Shown here one piece after another: positions 8,591 to 16,940 of a DNA stretch of 39,233 bases. Positions within the stretch are counted from its first letter, which is position 1; every line of letters starts with the position of its first letter. A program made the translations under genes and the position numbers. The DNA is from an uncultured Pelagibacteraceae bacterium (GTDB taxonomy: Bacteria > Pseudomonadota > Alphaproteobacteria > Pelagibacterales > Pelagibacteraceae), in the NCBI GenBank assembly GCA_902527265.1, contig CABZNY010000010.1, positions 1 to 39,233 of the forward strand. Direction: 5' to 3'. The notes below the pieces were generated by a model. That model worked only from the letters and a program-made list of their open reading frames with translations, was not told the DNA's origin and made no database searches.

Positions 8591-9361
8591 TTAATTATAA
8601 ATATATTTTTCTTTTTTAAACTCTTTTTCAAAAGTTTTGCATATTGAATTAAATATTTTGCTTTTTCTTCTCTTCCAATTGCTATTTACAATATAACTTG
8701 TGGAAACAACACCTTTGCCAGAACCAACTAATAAAATTTCATCAAATTGATTTAGTTCTTTTAGATAAATATCTTTTTTAATTATATTAAATTTTTTTTC
8801 ATAAAATTTAAAATTAGTTCCTCTATAATATTTGTTTTTTGGTGAATAAATTTTGTTGTTTTTTACAAACAATAAATTTGAAGTTCCAGTTTCAAATATT
8901 TTATCGTTTACGCATAAAGCAATGTCTTCTTTGCATGTATTCATTTTAGATAGATATCCTAGTATTTTTTTGTATTTTAAATTTTTATATTCAGGTTTCA
9001 CTCTTTCATAGTTTACTAATTTAATGCCAAATTTTTTGTTAAGTTTGACTCTGTCTCTAACAGATATTGAAATAGTTTTTTTATTTAAAGCAACTCTAAG
9101 TAAATGATTGTAAGATTTTGTTTTATCTATAGTTTCATTTATTAATTTTAATATTTTACTTTTTATTTCTTTATCATAGATCTTATAGGCTTTTAATGAT
9201 TTTATTAAATTATCAATGTGTGTTTTAAAAAAAAGAATTTTAGGTGGCTTATTATAGATCCACATTGTTGTAAAAACTCCATCTTTATTCCATAGATCAT
9301 CAAACTCAATTTCTTTAAAGTTTTTACGCTGATAAGATTTTTTTAATAAGTAATTTACCAT
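8591..9361 (-). CDS. pabC: Class IV PLP enzyme, probable aminodeoxychorismate lyase
   Basis: PabC releases pyruvate from 4-amino-4-deoxychorismate to give p-aminobenzoate for folate. The 256-aa product has the fold-type IV pattern: an N-terminal DGVFTTMWIY segment, a lysine-rich stretch KYKKILGYLSK where the PLP lysine is expected, and FETGTSNLLFVKNNKIYSP, which binds the cofactor phosphate region. The sequence is strongly lysine- and asparagine-rich and diverged. It overlaps pabA by 38 bases in another frame. A branched-chain or D-amino-acid aminotransferase has the same fold, but the pabBA context favours the lyase. Confidence 0.8.
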   Translation of the reverse strand: MVNYLLKKSYQRKNFKEIEFDDLWNKDGVFTTMWIYNKPPKILFFKTHIDNLIKSLKAYKIYDKEIKSKILKLINETIDKTKSYNHLLRVALNKKTISISVRDRVKLNKKFGIKLVNYERVKPEYKNLKYKKILGYLSKMNTCKEDIALCVNDKIFETGTSNLLFVKNNKIYSPKNKYYRGTNFKFYEKKFNIIKKDIYLKELNQFDEILLVGSGKGVVSTSYIVNSNWKRRKSKIFNSICKTFEKEFKKEKYIYN

Positions 9362-9881
9362 TGTTTGTCAAAAAAGATTCTGGGTGAAACTGAAATCCAT
9401 ATACATCATCTTGAGTATTTTCGAAACCCATTGCTATATTAGATTTAGTACATCTCATTGTGATATTAAAGTTTTCATTCATAAAAGGTTCTTTTAGCTT
9501 AAGTGAATGATATCTGCCAACTTTAAAAATTGAATTTTTTTTAAAAATAGAATGATTGCTTGTAACTTTTACAGTCGATTGAAAACCATGATAAATATTT
9601 TTTTGTTGAATAATTTTTCCATTTTCACTGTGTAGGATCAATTGATAACCAAGACAGATTCCAATAATTTTTTTTGTTTTTTTGTATTTATTATAAATCT
9701 TTATAGATGTTGGGTAATCTTTGGGTGATCCTGGTCCAGGAGAAAATACTATTGTTTTAGATTTATCTAATAATTTTTTATTTATATCAAAGTAATTTGA
9801 GCAATATACTTCGTCAAATCCAGAAAATTGATGAACTACATTCCATGTAAATGAGTCTTGATGATCAATAATATAAATCAT
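9324..9881 (-). CDS. pabA: Glutamine amidotransferase of PABA/anthranilate synthase
   Basis: This 185-aa class I glutamine amidotransferase supplies ammonia to the chorismate-converting subunit. It begins MIYIIDHQDSFTWNVVH, the standard PabA/TrpG start. It has SPGPGSP for the oxyanion region, the catalytic cysteine in IGICLGYQLI, and the His-Glu pair in FQFHPESFLT. The ATG overlaps the TGA of pabB (ATGA), indicating translational coupling with the synthase subunit. PabA and TrpG cannot be told apart by sequence alone. The downstream pabC supports the folate branch. Confidence 0.88.
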   Translation of the reverse strand: MIYIIDHQDSFTWNVVHQFSGFDEVYCSNYFDINKKLLDKSKTIVFSPGPGSPKDYPTSIKIYNKYKKTKKIIGICLGYQLILHSENGKIIQQKNIYHGFQSTVKVTSNHSIFKKNSIFKVGRYHSLKLKEPFMNENFNITMRCTKSNIAMGFENTQDDVYGFQFHPESFLTNNGKLLIKKILSA

Positions 9882-11092
9882 TTAAATAATTCCAAAAGTG
9901 ATTTTGCTTTGATAAAGTTTTCATTGAATTCTTTCTTTGAATTACTATCCAACACAACTCCAGAAGCTGCAGATATTTCTGATCTATTTTTAAAGTTTAA
10001 AATTGATCTAATAATTATGTTAAACCTCATATCCTCATTAAATTTTATATACCCAAAACTCCCAGTAAAAATGTTTCTATCTTCCTTTTCTTGTGAATTA
10101 AGTAATTCCAATGTTCTTATTTTAGGACAACCAATGACAGATCCACCTGGCATCATTGACTTAATTATTTCTTTAACAGATATTTTTTGATTTAATTTTC
10201 CAATAATACTAGTTACGTAATGATATAGGTGCTTATATTCTTCTACATATTTTTGTTTTTTGATTTTTACAGTACCTGGTTTGCATATTCTAGATAAATC
10301 GTTTCTCTCAAGATCAACTATCATATTATGTTCTTTAGTTTCTTTGATGTTATTTCTAAAGAATTTGAGAGCTTTAGATTTTGTTGTATATTTATTTTTT
10401 TTTAAAGTTCCTGCAATGGGTTTAGTTGTGATAAGACTGCCTACTCTGTGAATTAAAGTTTCAGGTGAACAACTGACTATAGAGTAATCTTTATCTCTGA
10501 TCATAAACGATTCAGGAGATGAGTTTATCTTCATTAGTTTCCAAAAGAAATTTACTGAATTAATTGCTGATTTATTCTTATATTTTGTACATATTTTTAT
10601 TTGATAAGTTTCTCCTTCTCTAATTTTTCTTGAAAATGTATCAAATATTTTTTGATATTTATTAAATTCTATATTTAGTTTGAAAGGGGTGAGAATTTTA
10701 GTTTTTTGAAAAACTTTGTTAAATTCAGCTTTTTTTAAATTTGAATGAATTATTATTTTGTTTCTTATTTTGATTAAAGTTTCAGGCTTATAAAAAATAC
10801 CTTTGTAAAAATTCATTTTTTTTTGATTTTTTATAGATAAATTTAAAAGATTACATAAAATCTCATAACCAAAAAATCCCACATATAAGTCAGTTTCTTT
10901 TCTATACTTTTTAGAAGAAAAGCTATCTAAAAATTTTGCAATATTATTTTTGTAAAGTGTTATTTTCTTAGAAAAATCCGTATAAATATTATACCCCCCA
11001 TCAACTTTATAGATAATAAGGGGCTTATTAGACTGATAAAGTTTTTCTAAATATTTATTATGCTGAAATTTATGCTGGCTGAACTCTTTCAA
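9878..11092 (-). CDS. pabB: Chorismate-binding subunit, PabB-like with an Ala in the TrpE position
   Basis: This 404-aa protein is the chorismate-converting component of aminodeoxychorismate synthase. The C-terminal chorismate-binding domain shows REGETYQIKIC, SPETLIHRVG, MMPGGSVIGCPKIRTLELL and FTGSFGYIKF. The PGGS motif favours PabB over TrpE. The segment TTKPIAGTLKK carries alanine where E. coli PabB has its catalytic lysine (PIKGT), which resembles anthranilate synthase. Also GCPK replaces the usual GAPK. The N-terminal domain is short and diverged. The gene overlaps the upstream MFS gene by 23 bases and is coupled to pabA. I call it PabB on operon context, with the true reaction open. 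Confidence 0.78.
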   Translation of the reverse strand: MKEFSQHKFQHNKYLEKLYQSNKPLIIYKVDGGYNIYTDFSKKITLYKNNIAKFLDSFSSKKYRKETDLYVGFFGYEILCNLLNLSIKNQKKMNFYKGIFYKPETLIKIRNKIIIHSNLKKAEFNKVFQKTKILTPFKLNIEFNKYQKIFDTFSRKIREGETYQIKICTKYKNKSAINSVNFFWKLMKINSSPESFMIRDKDYSIVSCSPETLIHRVGSLITTKPIAGTLKKNKYTTKSKALKFFRNNIKETKEHNMIVDLERNDLSRICKPGTVKIKKQKYVEEYKHLYHYVTSIIGKLNQKISVKEIIKSMMPGGSVIGCPKIRTLELLNSQEKEDRNIFTGSFGYIKFNEDMRFNIIIRSILNFKNRSEISAASGVVLDSNSKKEFNENFIKAKSLLELFK

Positions 11093-12293
11093 TTGTTTTC
11101 TCTATAATAGGTAAGTGTATCACACCTGCGAAAATTGATAATGCGATAGATGCGTACCAAGCATAATCAAAATTACCATGCATCTCATAAAAAACTCCCC
11201 CTAGATATGCTCCAAGAAAAGATCCAACTTGATGACTAACAAAAACTATACCATATAAAAGGCCCAGATGTTTTGTTCCAAATATATGCCCAACTATTCC
11301 ATTTGTTGGAGGTACTGTAGAAAGCCATAGGAGGCCAAAGGTAACTCCAAAGACTACACAATTAAATACACTTGGCGGTAAAAATATAAAATAAATTAAT
11401 GATACACCTCTTAAAAAATAGATCGCACTTAGTACTTTTTTTTTACTATACCTAGTAGCCAAAAATCCTGCCCCAATAGTTCCTATCATATTAAAAACAC
11501 CTACTAGTGCCAAAATCATTGCTGCAGTCCAATCAGGCAAACCTCTATCCATCATATAAGTTGGGATATGTGTTGCAACTAAAGCAATGTGCCAACCACA
11601 AACAAAAAAACCAAGAGTTAAAAAAATAAAGCTTTTATTTCCAAAAGCTTCTTTTAGAGCTTCCGATGCTGTTTGATTATTATCTAGATTACTACTACCT
11701 ACAGGAACTTTGGGTGTATTGACAAATAAAGCAACAATTAATCCAATGCCTAAAAGAAAGCAAAAGTATAAGATGGTAATTTCCCAACCCATTTCAATTA
11801 GAGAATATCTAACCAATAAAGGTGAAACAAAAAATCCAAAAGATCCTGCGCATGTAACAATGCCTGTAGCAATTGTTCTATTGGAAGCTGGAAAATGTTT
11901 CGCTACAACAGATACAGGAATACTAATAGCGGTGCCACCTAGTCCAATACCTATTAACACTCCAATTGTAAGTGTAAAATAGTGCCCCATGTTAAGACCT
12001 GAGTAAAATAGTAATAGCCCCGCTAAAAAAAATAAAAAACCAACAAAAATAGCTGTTGCTCCTCCATATTTATCAGTGATGAAACCAAAAACTGGACTAA
12101 AAATTCCCCACATTAAAAGCTGCAACCCAATTACAAAACCAAAATGTGAAATAGAAATATTTAGATCTGCATTGAAATCAAAAAAAAAAAGACCAAATGT
12201 TTGTCTAATACCCATTGCAAAAATAACTGTTAATGAGGCTGCTACAAGTGTGATTAGGGCTTTTTTACTATTAAAAAATTTTTCTACGCTCAT
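11070..12293 (-). CDS. MFS transporter
   Basis: This 407-aa inner-membrane carrier has about twelve hydrophobic spans. MFS signatures include GFITDKYGGA between spans 2 and 3 and FLATRYSKKKVLS in the second half. The N-terminal MGIRQTFGLFFFDF and the overall pattern resemble the oxalate/monocarboxylate type, but I cannot name the substrate. Its ATG overlaps the stop of the MetC-like gene (ATGA), and its 3' end overlaps pabB, so it is translated as part of the metC-to-HIT run. It could move a sulfur amino acid, a pterin or aminobenzoate compound, or something unrelated. Confidence 0.85.
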   Translation of the reverse strand: MSVEKFFNSKKALITLVAASLTVIFAMGIRQTFGLFFFDFNADLNISISHFGFVIGLQLLMWGIFSPVFGFITDKYGGATAIFVGFLFFLAGLLLFYSGLNMGHYFTLTIGVLIGIGLGGTAISIPVSVVAKHFPASNRTIATGIVTCAGSFGFFVSPLLVRYSLIEMGWEITILYFCFLLGIGLIVALFVNTPKVPVGSSNLDNNQTASEALKEAFGNKSFIFLTLGFFVCGWHIALVATHIPTYMMDRGLPDWTAAMILALVGVFNMIGTIGAGFLATRYSKKKVLSAIYFLRGVSLIYFIFLPPSVFNCVVFGVTFGLLWLSTVPPTNGIVGHIFGTKHLGLLYGIVFVSHQVGSFLGAYLGGVFYEMHGNFDYAWYASIALSIFAGVIHLPIIEKTIERVQPA

Positions 12294-13465
12294 TTAACGA
12301 GCATAAGGCTTTTTCTAATATCTGCAATTAAATCTTTTGGGTCTTCTAGTCCTATATGTAATCTTACTAAGTGTTCATTTTTGTTTAAATTAAGGAATTT
12401 TCTATCTCCCATCTCAATATCACTTTGCAGCAATGCTAAACTTTCAAAGCCTCCCCAACTATATCCATGACCAAACAATTTTAACGAATTTACAAATTTT
12501 AAAACTGATTTTCTACTTTTTGATTTTATGATTAAACCCATAAGACCTGAAGACCCTGAATAATATTTTTTCCACATTTTAAAATTAAATGAACCCTTTT
12601 TATAAGGGTATAAAAGTTTTACTTTTTTGCTTTTTGAAAGGAACTCGCAAACTTTGTTAGCATTAGACTCGTGTTTATCTAATCTTATATCCAAAGTTCT
12701 CAAACCTCTTGTAATTAAGTAAGCATCATCTGGTCCAAGTCTCAATCCTAAAATATCATCTGCTTTTTTTACATGTTTATAAACTTTTTTATTAACTGCT
12801 AAGCTACCACCCATTACATCAGAATGGCCTGAATAATATTTTGTTGCAGATACAATAGACATATCAAACCCTAATTTGATAGGTTTTAAAAAGTAAGGTG
12901 TGGCCCATGTGTTATCAATTGCTGTAAATATATTATTTTTTTTTGCAATAGAAATAATCTTAGAAAGATCTTGAAACTCAAAAGTGTTACTGCCTGGGCA
13001 CTCAACATAAATTAATTTTGTTTTATTTGTTACACTTTTTTCTAGTGACTTTAAGTCATGTGGGTTATAAAATTTTGTTTTGATACCAAACTCTTTAAGA
13101 TAGTTTTCGCTTAAATTTCTGGTTGGATTGTATAATGGATCTGAGATTAATATCTCATCTCCTGGTCTAGTCACACTGAAGATAGAAAGAAAAACAGAAC
13201 CAAACCCAGTTGGTGTTAAGAAAACATTATAACACTCTTCTAGTTTTGTGAGTATTTTTTGTAATATGAAGGTTGTTGATGTACCTTTTCTGCCATAATC
13301 ATGGTGCCCTCCTAATGGTTTCTTTAAAGCCATTCTTTGAGTTCTTCTTAAATCTTGCATAGATTTAAAAATTATAGTAGATGCCCTCACAACTGGTGGA
13401 TTTACTGATTGGTTATGAAAATCTTTAGCAGTATGCTTTAAAAAAGTTTTAAAGGAATAGTCCAT
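12290..13465 (-). CDS. metC: Cystathionine beta-lyase-like PLP enzyme
   Basis: This cytoplasmic Cys/Met-metabolism PLP enzyme (391 aa) would cleave cystathionine to homocysteine, pyruvate and ammonia, or a related C-S substrate. The PLP lysine is in SIVSATKYYSGHSDVMGG, the phosphate/ring region in TPTGFGSVFLSI, and the Asp in FTAIDNTWATPYFLKP. SVNPPVVRASTIIF and HHDYGRKGTSTT at the N-terminus favour MetC over MetB or MetZ. It begins the minus-strand run leading to the pab genes and is divergent from a tiny basic-protein gene. Close relatives differ in substrate, so the exact reaction is uncertain. Confidence 0.85.
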   Translation of the reverse strand: MDYSFKTFLKHTAKDFHNQSVNPPVVRASTIIFKSMQDLRRTQRMALKKPLGGHHDYGRKGTSTTFILQKILTKLEECYNVFLTPTGFGSVFLSIFSVTRPGDEILISDPLYNPTRNLSENYLKEFGIKTKFYNPHDLKSLEKSVTNKTKLIYVECPGSNTFEFQDLSKIISIAKKNNIFTAIDNTWATPYFLKPIKLGFDMSIVSATKYYSGHSDVMGGSLAVNKKVYKHVKKADDILGLRLGPDDAYLITRGLRTLDIRLDKHESNANKVCEFLSKSKKVKLLYPYKKGSFNFKMWKKYYSGSSGLMGLIIKSKSRKSVLKFVNSLKLFGHGYSWGGFESLALLQSDIEMGDRKFLNLNKNEHLVRLHIGLEDPKDLIADIRKSLMLVK

Positions 13466-13531
13466 AAAAAATTTGATATGTAGTTATGACAATGCTATAT
13501 CCACCAAATAAGTCAATAAAATAGTAAAACT

Positions 13532-13538
13532 AAGGAGA
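13532..13538 (+). promoter_or_regulatory. Strong Shine-Dalgarno site of the 27-aa gene
   Basis: AAGGAGA stands immediately upstream of the ATG with a short two-base spacer. It is the main evidence that the very short basic frame is a gene. Confidence 0.7.
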
Positions 13539-13540
13539 TT

Positions 13541-13624
13541 ATGGGATACCCAAAAAAGCACAGAGGCCGAAGAAAAATGGGCTCAAAAAAGAGAAGAGCT
13601 AGAAAAAAAAATAAAAAGAAATAG
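13541..13624 (+). CDS. 27-aa highly basic small protein
   Basis: I found this frame by hand. It starts MGYPKKHRGRRKMG and ends in KKRRARKKNKKK, so more than half of the residues are Lys or Arg and none is acidic. A strong AAGGAGA Shine-Dalgarno sequence lies at 13532-13538, much clearer than most in this window, which argues for real translation. The size and charge recall tiny ribosomal proteins such as bTHX or bS22/mS38-like proteins, but I see no convincing motif match. It stands alone between divergent metC and convergent mnmA, whose stop is six bases away. Binding to rRNA is an inference from composition only. Confidence 0.72.
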   Translation: MGYPKKHRGRRKMGSKKRRARKKNKKK

Positions 13625-13630
13625 AAATTT

Positions 13631-14749
13631 TTAATCTTTAATCCAACCACCACCTAAAACTTTATGACCAAATTGGTCTTTCTTGTAAAAGACACAAGCT
13701 TGACCAGGTGAGATACCGTATTCAGGATTTAATAAGTCAACATTTGCAGAATTTTCATTTTGAATATGTATTTTTGCGTCCAAAAGTTTTCCAGTCGATC
13801 TAACTTTTACTAAAATATTCTCACTAAACTCTTCTCTTTCAACTAATAAATTTAAATCTCTTAAATTAATACTTGTTTTTGATAATTCTTCTTTCGGACC
13901 AATAAATATTTCATTTTTATTAGCATCAATTTTTATTACATAAAACGGTTCTTCGTTTGAAACTTTAATACCTTTTCTTTGCCCAATAGTAAAATTAACT
14001 ATTCCATCGTGTACCCCAACCACTTTACCATCCAAATTTTTTATATTTCCTTTTTTGTATGACTCAGGTTTAAATTTTTTAATTACTGAAGCATAATCTC
14101 CATTGGGCACAAAACATATATCTTGACTATCTGGTTTATCAGCAACATTCAAATTCAAATTTTTTGCAATTTCTCTCGTTTTGTCTTTAAGAAGTCCACC
14201 TAGTGGAAATCTTATATAATTTAATTGCTCTCTTGTGGTATTAAATAAAAAATAACTTTGATCTCTATTTTCATCAATTGCTTGGTACATATTAGTTAAG
14301 TTATTTTGTGTTAAACTTTTTACATAATGACCTGTGATTAGCGCATCAGCACTTAAATCTTTCGAAAATTCAAATAAATCTTTAAATTTAACAGTCTGGT
14401 TACATTGTACACATGGTATTGGTGTTTCGCCCTTTAAATAACTTTCAACGAAGTTATCTATAACACCTTGTTTAAACTTATCTTGATAATATAAAATCTT
14501 ATGTTCAATACCTAATTTATGTGCAACTCTTTTTGCATCCATAATATCTTGGCCTGAGCAGCATTGTTTAGAAGCAGCAACTTCTTTGCCATCATTGTAA
14601 AGTTTTAAAGTAATTCCAATTACATTATAACCCTCTTGTTTCATCATCCCAGCAACTGTTGAAGAGTCTACCCCTCCAGACATGGCTACCACCACTGTAG
14701 TTTCTGACGGTTTTTTATTAAATCCTAATGAGTTAGTTTCTAAATTCAT
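13631..14749 (-). CDS. mnmA: tRNA-specific 2-thiouridylase
   Basis: MnmA thiolates U34 of tRNA for Lys, Glu and Gln with ATP and a persulfide donor. The 372-aa protein has the PP-loop SGGVDSS at residues 24-30, the first catalytic cysteine in [13 protein letters not shown] and the second in [13 protein letters not shown]. It ends with a beta-barrel domain including [11 protein letters not shown] and [11 protein letters not shown]. Length and motif order are normal. It is transcribed alone, divergent from the DUF3553-cysQ unit, with 41 bases between the starts. Confidence 0.96.
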   Translation of the reverse strand: MNLETNSLGFNKKPSETTVVVAMSGGVDSSTVAGMMKQEGYNVIGITLKLYNDGKEVAASKQCCSGQDIMDAKRVAHKLGIEHKILYYQDKFKQGVIDNFVESYLKGETPIPCVQCNQTVKFKDLFEFSKDLSADALITGHYVKSLTQNNLTNMYQAIDENRDQSYFLFNTTREQLNYIRFPLGGLLKDKTREIAKNLNLNVADKPDSQDICFVPNGDYASVIKKFKPESYKKGNIKNLDGKVVGVHDGIVNFTIGQRKGIKVSNEEPFYVIKIDANKNEIFIGPKEELSKTSINLRDLNLLVEREEFSENILVKVRSTGKLLDAKIHIQNENSANVDLLNPEYGISPGQACVFYKKDQFGHKVLGGGWIKD

Positions 14750-14790
14750 TTGATGGTATTTATACTTATTTCCATTATAAGTTAAATTAA

Positions 14791-14964
14791 ATGATTTTAG
14801 ATTTTGAACCAGGTGACAAAGTTATTAATCCAGCAAATAAAAGTTGGGGAATTGGTCAAGTACAGTCAATAATTAAAGAAAAAGTTACCGTGAATTTTGA
14901 AAATGTAGGAAAAAAAGTAATAAACGCAAATAATATTGAACTTGAAAGAATTAGTAATGATTAA
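14791..14964 (+). CDS. DUF3553 family small protein
   Basis: This 57-aa protein starts [20 protein letters not shown] and continues [21 protein letters not shown]. That matches the alphaproteobacterial DUF3553 pattern of a basic-aromatic small beta domain (PGD-V-P-WG-GQVQS ... VNFE-GK). Similar short domains sit in CarD/UvrD-type nucleic acid proteins, but the function of this family is unknown to me. The last bases overlap the start of cysQ by eight bases, so the two are probably co-translated. Confidence 0.82.
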   Translation: MILDFEPGDKVINPANKSWGIGQVQSIIKEKVTVNFENVGKKVINANNIELERISND

Positions 14965-15733
14965 TGATGATAAAATAAAAAATGTTGTGGAGAGTCTAGT
15001 CGATACTTTTTTAGAAGCTGGAGAAGTTTCAATAAAACTAAGAAATGAGGGTTTAAATAAGGAAATCAAATCAGACAATACACCTGTTAGCAATGGTGAT
15101 CTTGAGGTAAATAAAATTATCACAAAAAAATTGCTAGAGTTGACGCCAGATATACCCATTGTTTCTGAGGAAACTTCACACAATAAATCTAAAAATAATT
15201 TAAAAAACTTCTGGCTAGTTGATCCAATTGACGGAACATACGACTATATAAATGATGGTGAAGAATTCACTATTAATGCTGGATTAATATTAAATGGAAA
15301 AGCTGTTGCCGGTTTAATTAATGTGCCTGCAAAAAAAAGGATGTTTTATAGTTTTGGAGAAGATCAATCATATGAATTTACTTCAAACAAAACTTTAAAG
15401 TTAGATTGTAAGAAAATTACTCCTAAAGGTTCAATAAAAGTAGTTTCGTATTCAAACAAACTAAAACCTGAAATTGAAAAAATTCATAAAGATTTAGGAG
15501 TTACACAACATGTTCGAATGAAAAGCTCTCTTAAATTTTGTGTAATAGCTACAGGAGAATTTGATGGATATGTTGCTGAGCCAAGGGCCTGTGAATGGGA
15601 TATAGCTGCAGGGCATGCTATACTTGAAAATGCAGGTGGAATAGTAACAGATTTTAATGGCAATGACATTACGTATGGTAAAAAGGATTTTAAAAATCCA
15701 AGTATAATTTTAAAGAGAAGTAAAAATTTATAA
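14957..15733 (+). CDS. cysQ: 3'(2'),5'-bisphosphate nucleotidase
   Basis: CysQ hydrolyses PAP to AMP and phosphate and belongs to the inositol-monophosphatase fold. The metal-binding motifs are IVSEETS, VDPIDGTYDYINDGEEFTIN (DPIDGT with the following GEEFT typical of CysQ) and EWDIAAGHAILENAGG. The ATG at 14957 gives [21 protein letters not shown] farther upstream at 14936 keeps the frame open, but it is inside the DUF3553 gene and I reject it. The stop overlaps the next ATG by one base (TAATG). The usual source of PAP in this genome cannot be read from the window. Confidence 0.9.
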   Translation: MINDDKIKNVVESLVDTFLEAGEVSIKLRNEGLNKEIKSDNTPVSNGDLEVNKIITKKLLELTPDIPIVSEETSHNKSKNNLKNFWLVDPIDGTYDYINDGEEFTINAGLILNGKAVAGLINVPAKKRMFYSFGEDQSYEFTSNKTLKLDCKKITPKGSIKVVSYSNKLKPEIEKIHKDLGVTQHVRMKSSLKFCVIATGEFDGYVAEPRACEWDIAAGHAILENAGGIVTDFNGNDITYGKKDFKNPSIILKRSKNL

Positions 15734-15879
15734 TGAGCGAACAATTAAGAATAATTTTAATTATAATTGTATCTGTATCAATATTTGGTTTAATTGTATT
15801 TGTGATGGTTAAAAACTATGTAAGAAATAAAATTCAATACTATTTAGAAGAAAAAAATAAAAAAACTAAAGAAGATTAA
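15733..15879 (+). CDS. 48-aa single-span membrane protein
   Basis: I found this frame by hand. It has one hydrophobic span, IILIIIVSVSIFGLIVFVMV, right after MSEQLR, followed by a basic and charged tail (EEKNKKTKED). Its start is embedded in the cysQ stop (TAATG) in the usual coupled style, which supports translation. The 3' end overlaps the convergent recX gene by 14 bases. I cannot assign a function. The topology is that of an N-terminally anchored protein with a cytoplasmic tail. Confidence 0.6.
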   Translation: MSEQLRIILIIIVSVSIFGLIVFVMVKNYVRNKIQYYLEEKNKKTKED

Positions 15880-16429
15880 TTATTTTTAAATATTCATCTT
15901 TTTCAAGATCCATAACTCTTCTTGAAACTTCAAAATCGAAACCTGAACGAGCTAATACTCCTATATCCTTTTTATAAAACAAAGGTCGATTATCCTCTTG
16001 TCTTGATGGTCCAATTCTTTTCTTTTTACAGATTTTAATGGCTGAAAAAAAATCCTGATCTTCATTCTTATCTTTTATTTGTTCAATTGTATTTTTAATA
16101 TATTTTTCACCTACACCTTTATTCATTAGATAATTTCTTATTTTGTTTATGGATGATCCTCTTTGAATTAAACTTTTTGCTTTTGACTCTGAATAAAACT
16201 TATCGTTTATAAACTTTGATTTCTCTAAATCCTCAAGAACAATATCTATAAGATTAGAAATATCGTTTTTTTTTATATTAGGGGTCCTTGATGTTAAATA
16301 TTTTTTTAATAAATAAGTTCTTAATTGTTGTTTAGATGGTGCAAATTTTTCTACATAATTAAGTGCAAAATTCGTCATCTCATCAACGGTTACTTCTAAT
16401 GTCTTTTTTTTATTTTTTATGGGAATCAT
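15866..16429 (-). CDS. recX: RecX family regulator of RecA
   Basis: RecX binds RecA filaments and limits recombination. The 187-aa protein consists of repeated three-helix modules. FALNYVEKFAPSKQQLRTYL is the typical first repeat, then a second with DLEKSKFINDKFYSESKAKSLIQRG, then RKYL-like INKIRNYLMNKGVGEKYI. The C-terminal part has FYKKDIGVLARSGFDFEVS, the last RecX repeat. recA is not in this window, as often happens. The call is firm at family level. Confidence 0.85.
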   Translation of the reverse strand: MIPIKNKKKTLEVTVDEMTNFALNYVEKFAPSKQQLRTYLLKKYLTSRTPNIKKNDISNLIDIVLEDLEKSKFINDKFYSESKAKSLIQRGSSINKIRNYLMNKGVGEKYIKNTIEQIKDKNEDQDFFSAIKICKKKRIGPSRQEDNRPLFYKKDIGVLARSGFDFEVSRRVMDLEKDEYLKIINLL

Positions 16430-16458
16430 TGTTTTATTTAATATAATATAAAAATAAT

Positions 16459-16932
16459 ATGATTGAACAAATAGCAGCTTTTTTTACCATTAAGATGATT
16501 TATTTGTGGTTAAATATAGGTGTAATACCCTTCTGGTTTATTCTGATTATTTTTCCACAGTCAAAGATTTGTGGATTATTGGTTACTTCTGTTTTTCCAT
16601 TTTTTATTTTAACGGCTGTCTATGTTTATCTAGGTTATTATTTCTACATTTCTGGATATGACTTTGATTATAATTTTACGTTATACCTTGGTCTGTATGA
16701 CTTGAGAAATCTTTTTGAAGCTGAAGCTTTTTTGATAATGTTTTGGACACACTTTTTAGCAATAAACTTATTTTGTGGAGCGTGGATAATGAAAGATAGT
16801 CAAAAATTATTTATGTCCAGATATATAGTCTTCGTTCCAATAATAATGACTTATTTTATTGGTCCATTAGGTTTAGTTATTTATTGGATAATAAGAATGT
16901 TCTACGCTAAAAGAATTAATTTGTTAGATTAA
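16459..16932 (+). CDS. ABA4-like membrane protein (DUF4281)
   Basis: This 157-aa protein has about four hydrophobic spans. The ABA4-like signature is visible in LYDLRNLFEAEAFLIMFWTH, followed by FLAINLFCGAWIMKDSQ and FIGPLGLVIYWIIRM. In plants ABA4 is needed for neoxanthin formation, but what bacterial members do is not established, and no carotenoid genes are near. It is divergent from recX across 29 bases and convergent with the rhodanese gene. Family assignment is good, function unknown. Confidence 0.75.
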   Translation: MIEQIAAFFTIKMIYLWLNIGVIPFWFILIIFPQSKICGLLVTSVFPFFILTAVYVYLGYYFYISGYDFDYNFTLYLGLYDLRNLFEAEAFLIMFWTHFLAINLFCGAWIMKDSQKLFMSRYIVFVPIIMTYFIGPLGLVIYWIIRMFYAKRINLLD

Positions 16933-16940
16933 AAGCTAAA

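Noticed and set aside
14936..14956. TTG start for cysQ
   Set aside because: It is within the DUF3553 gene. The ATG at 14957 gives the usual CysQ length and overlaps the stop neatly.
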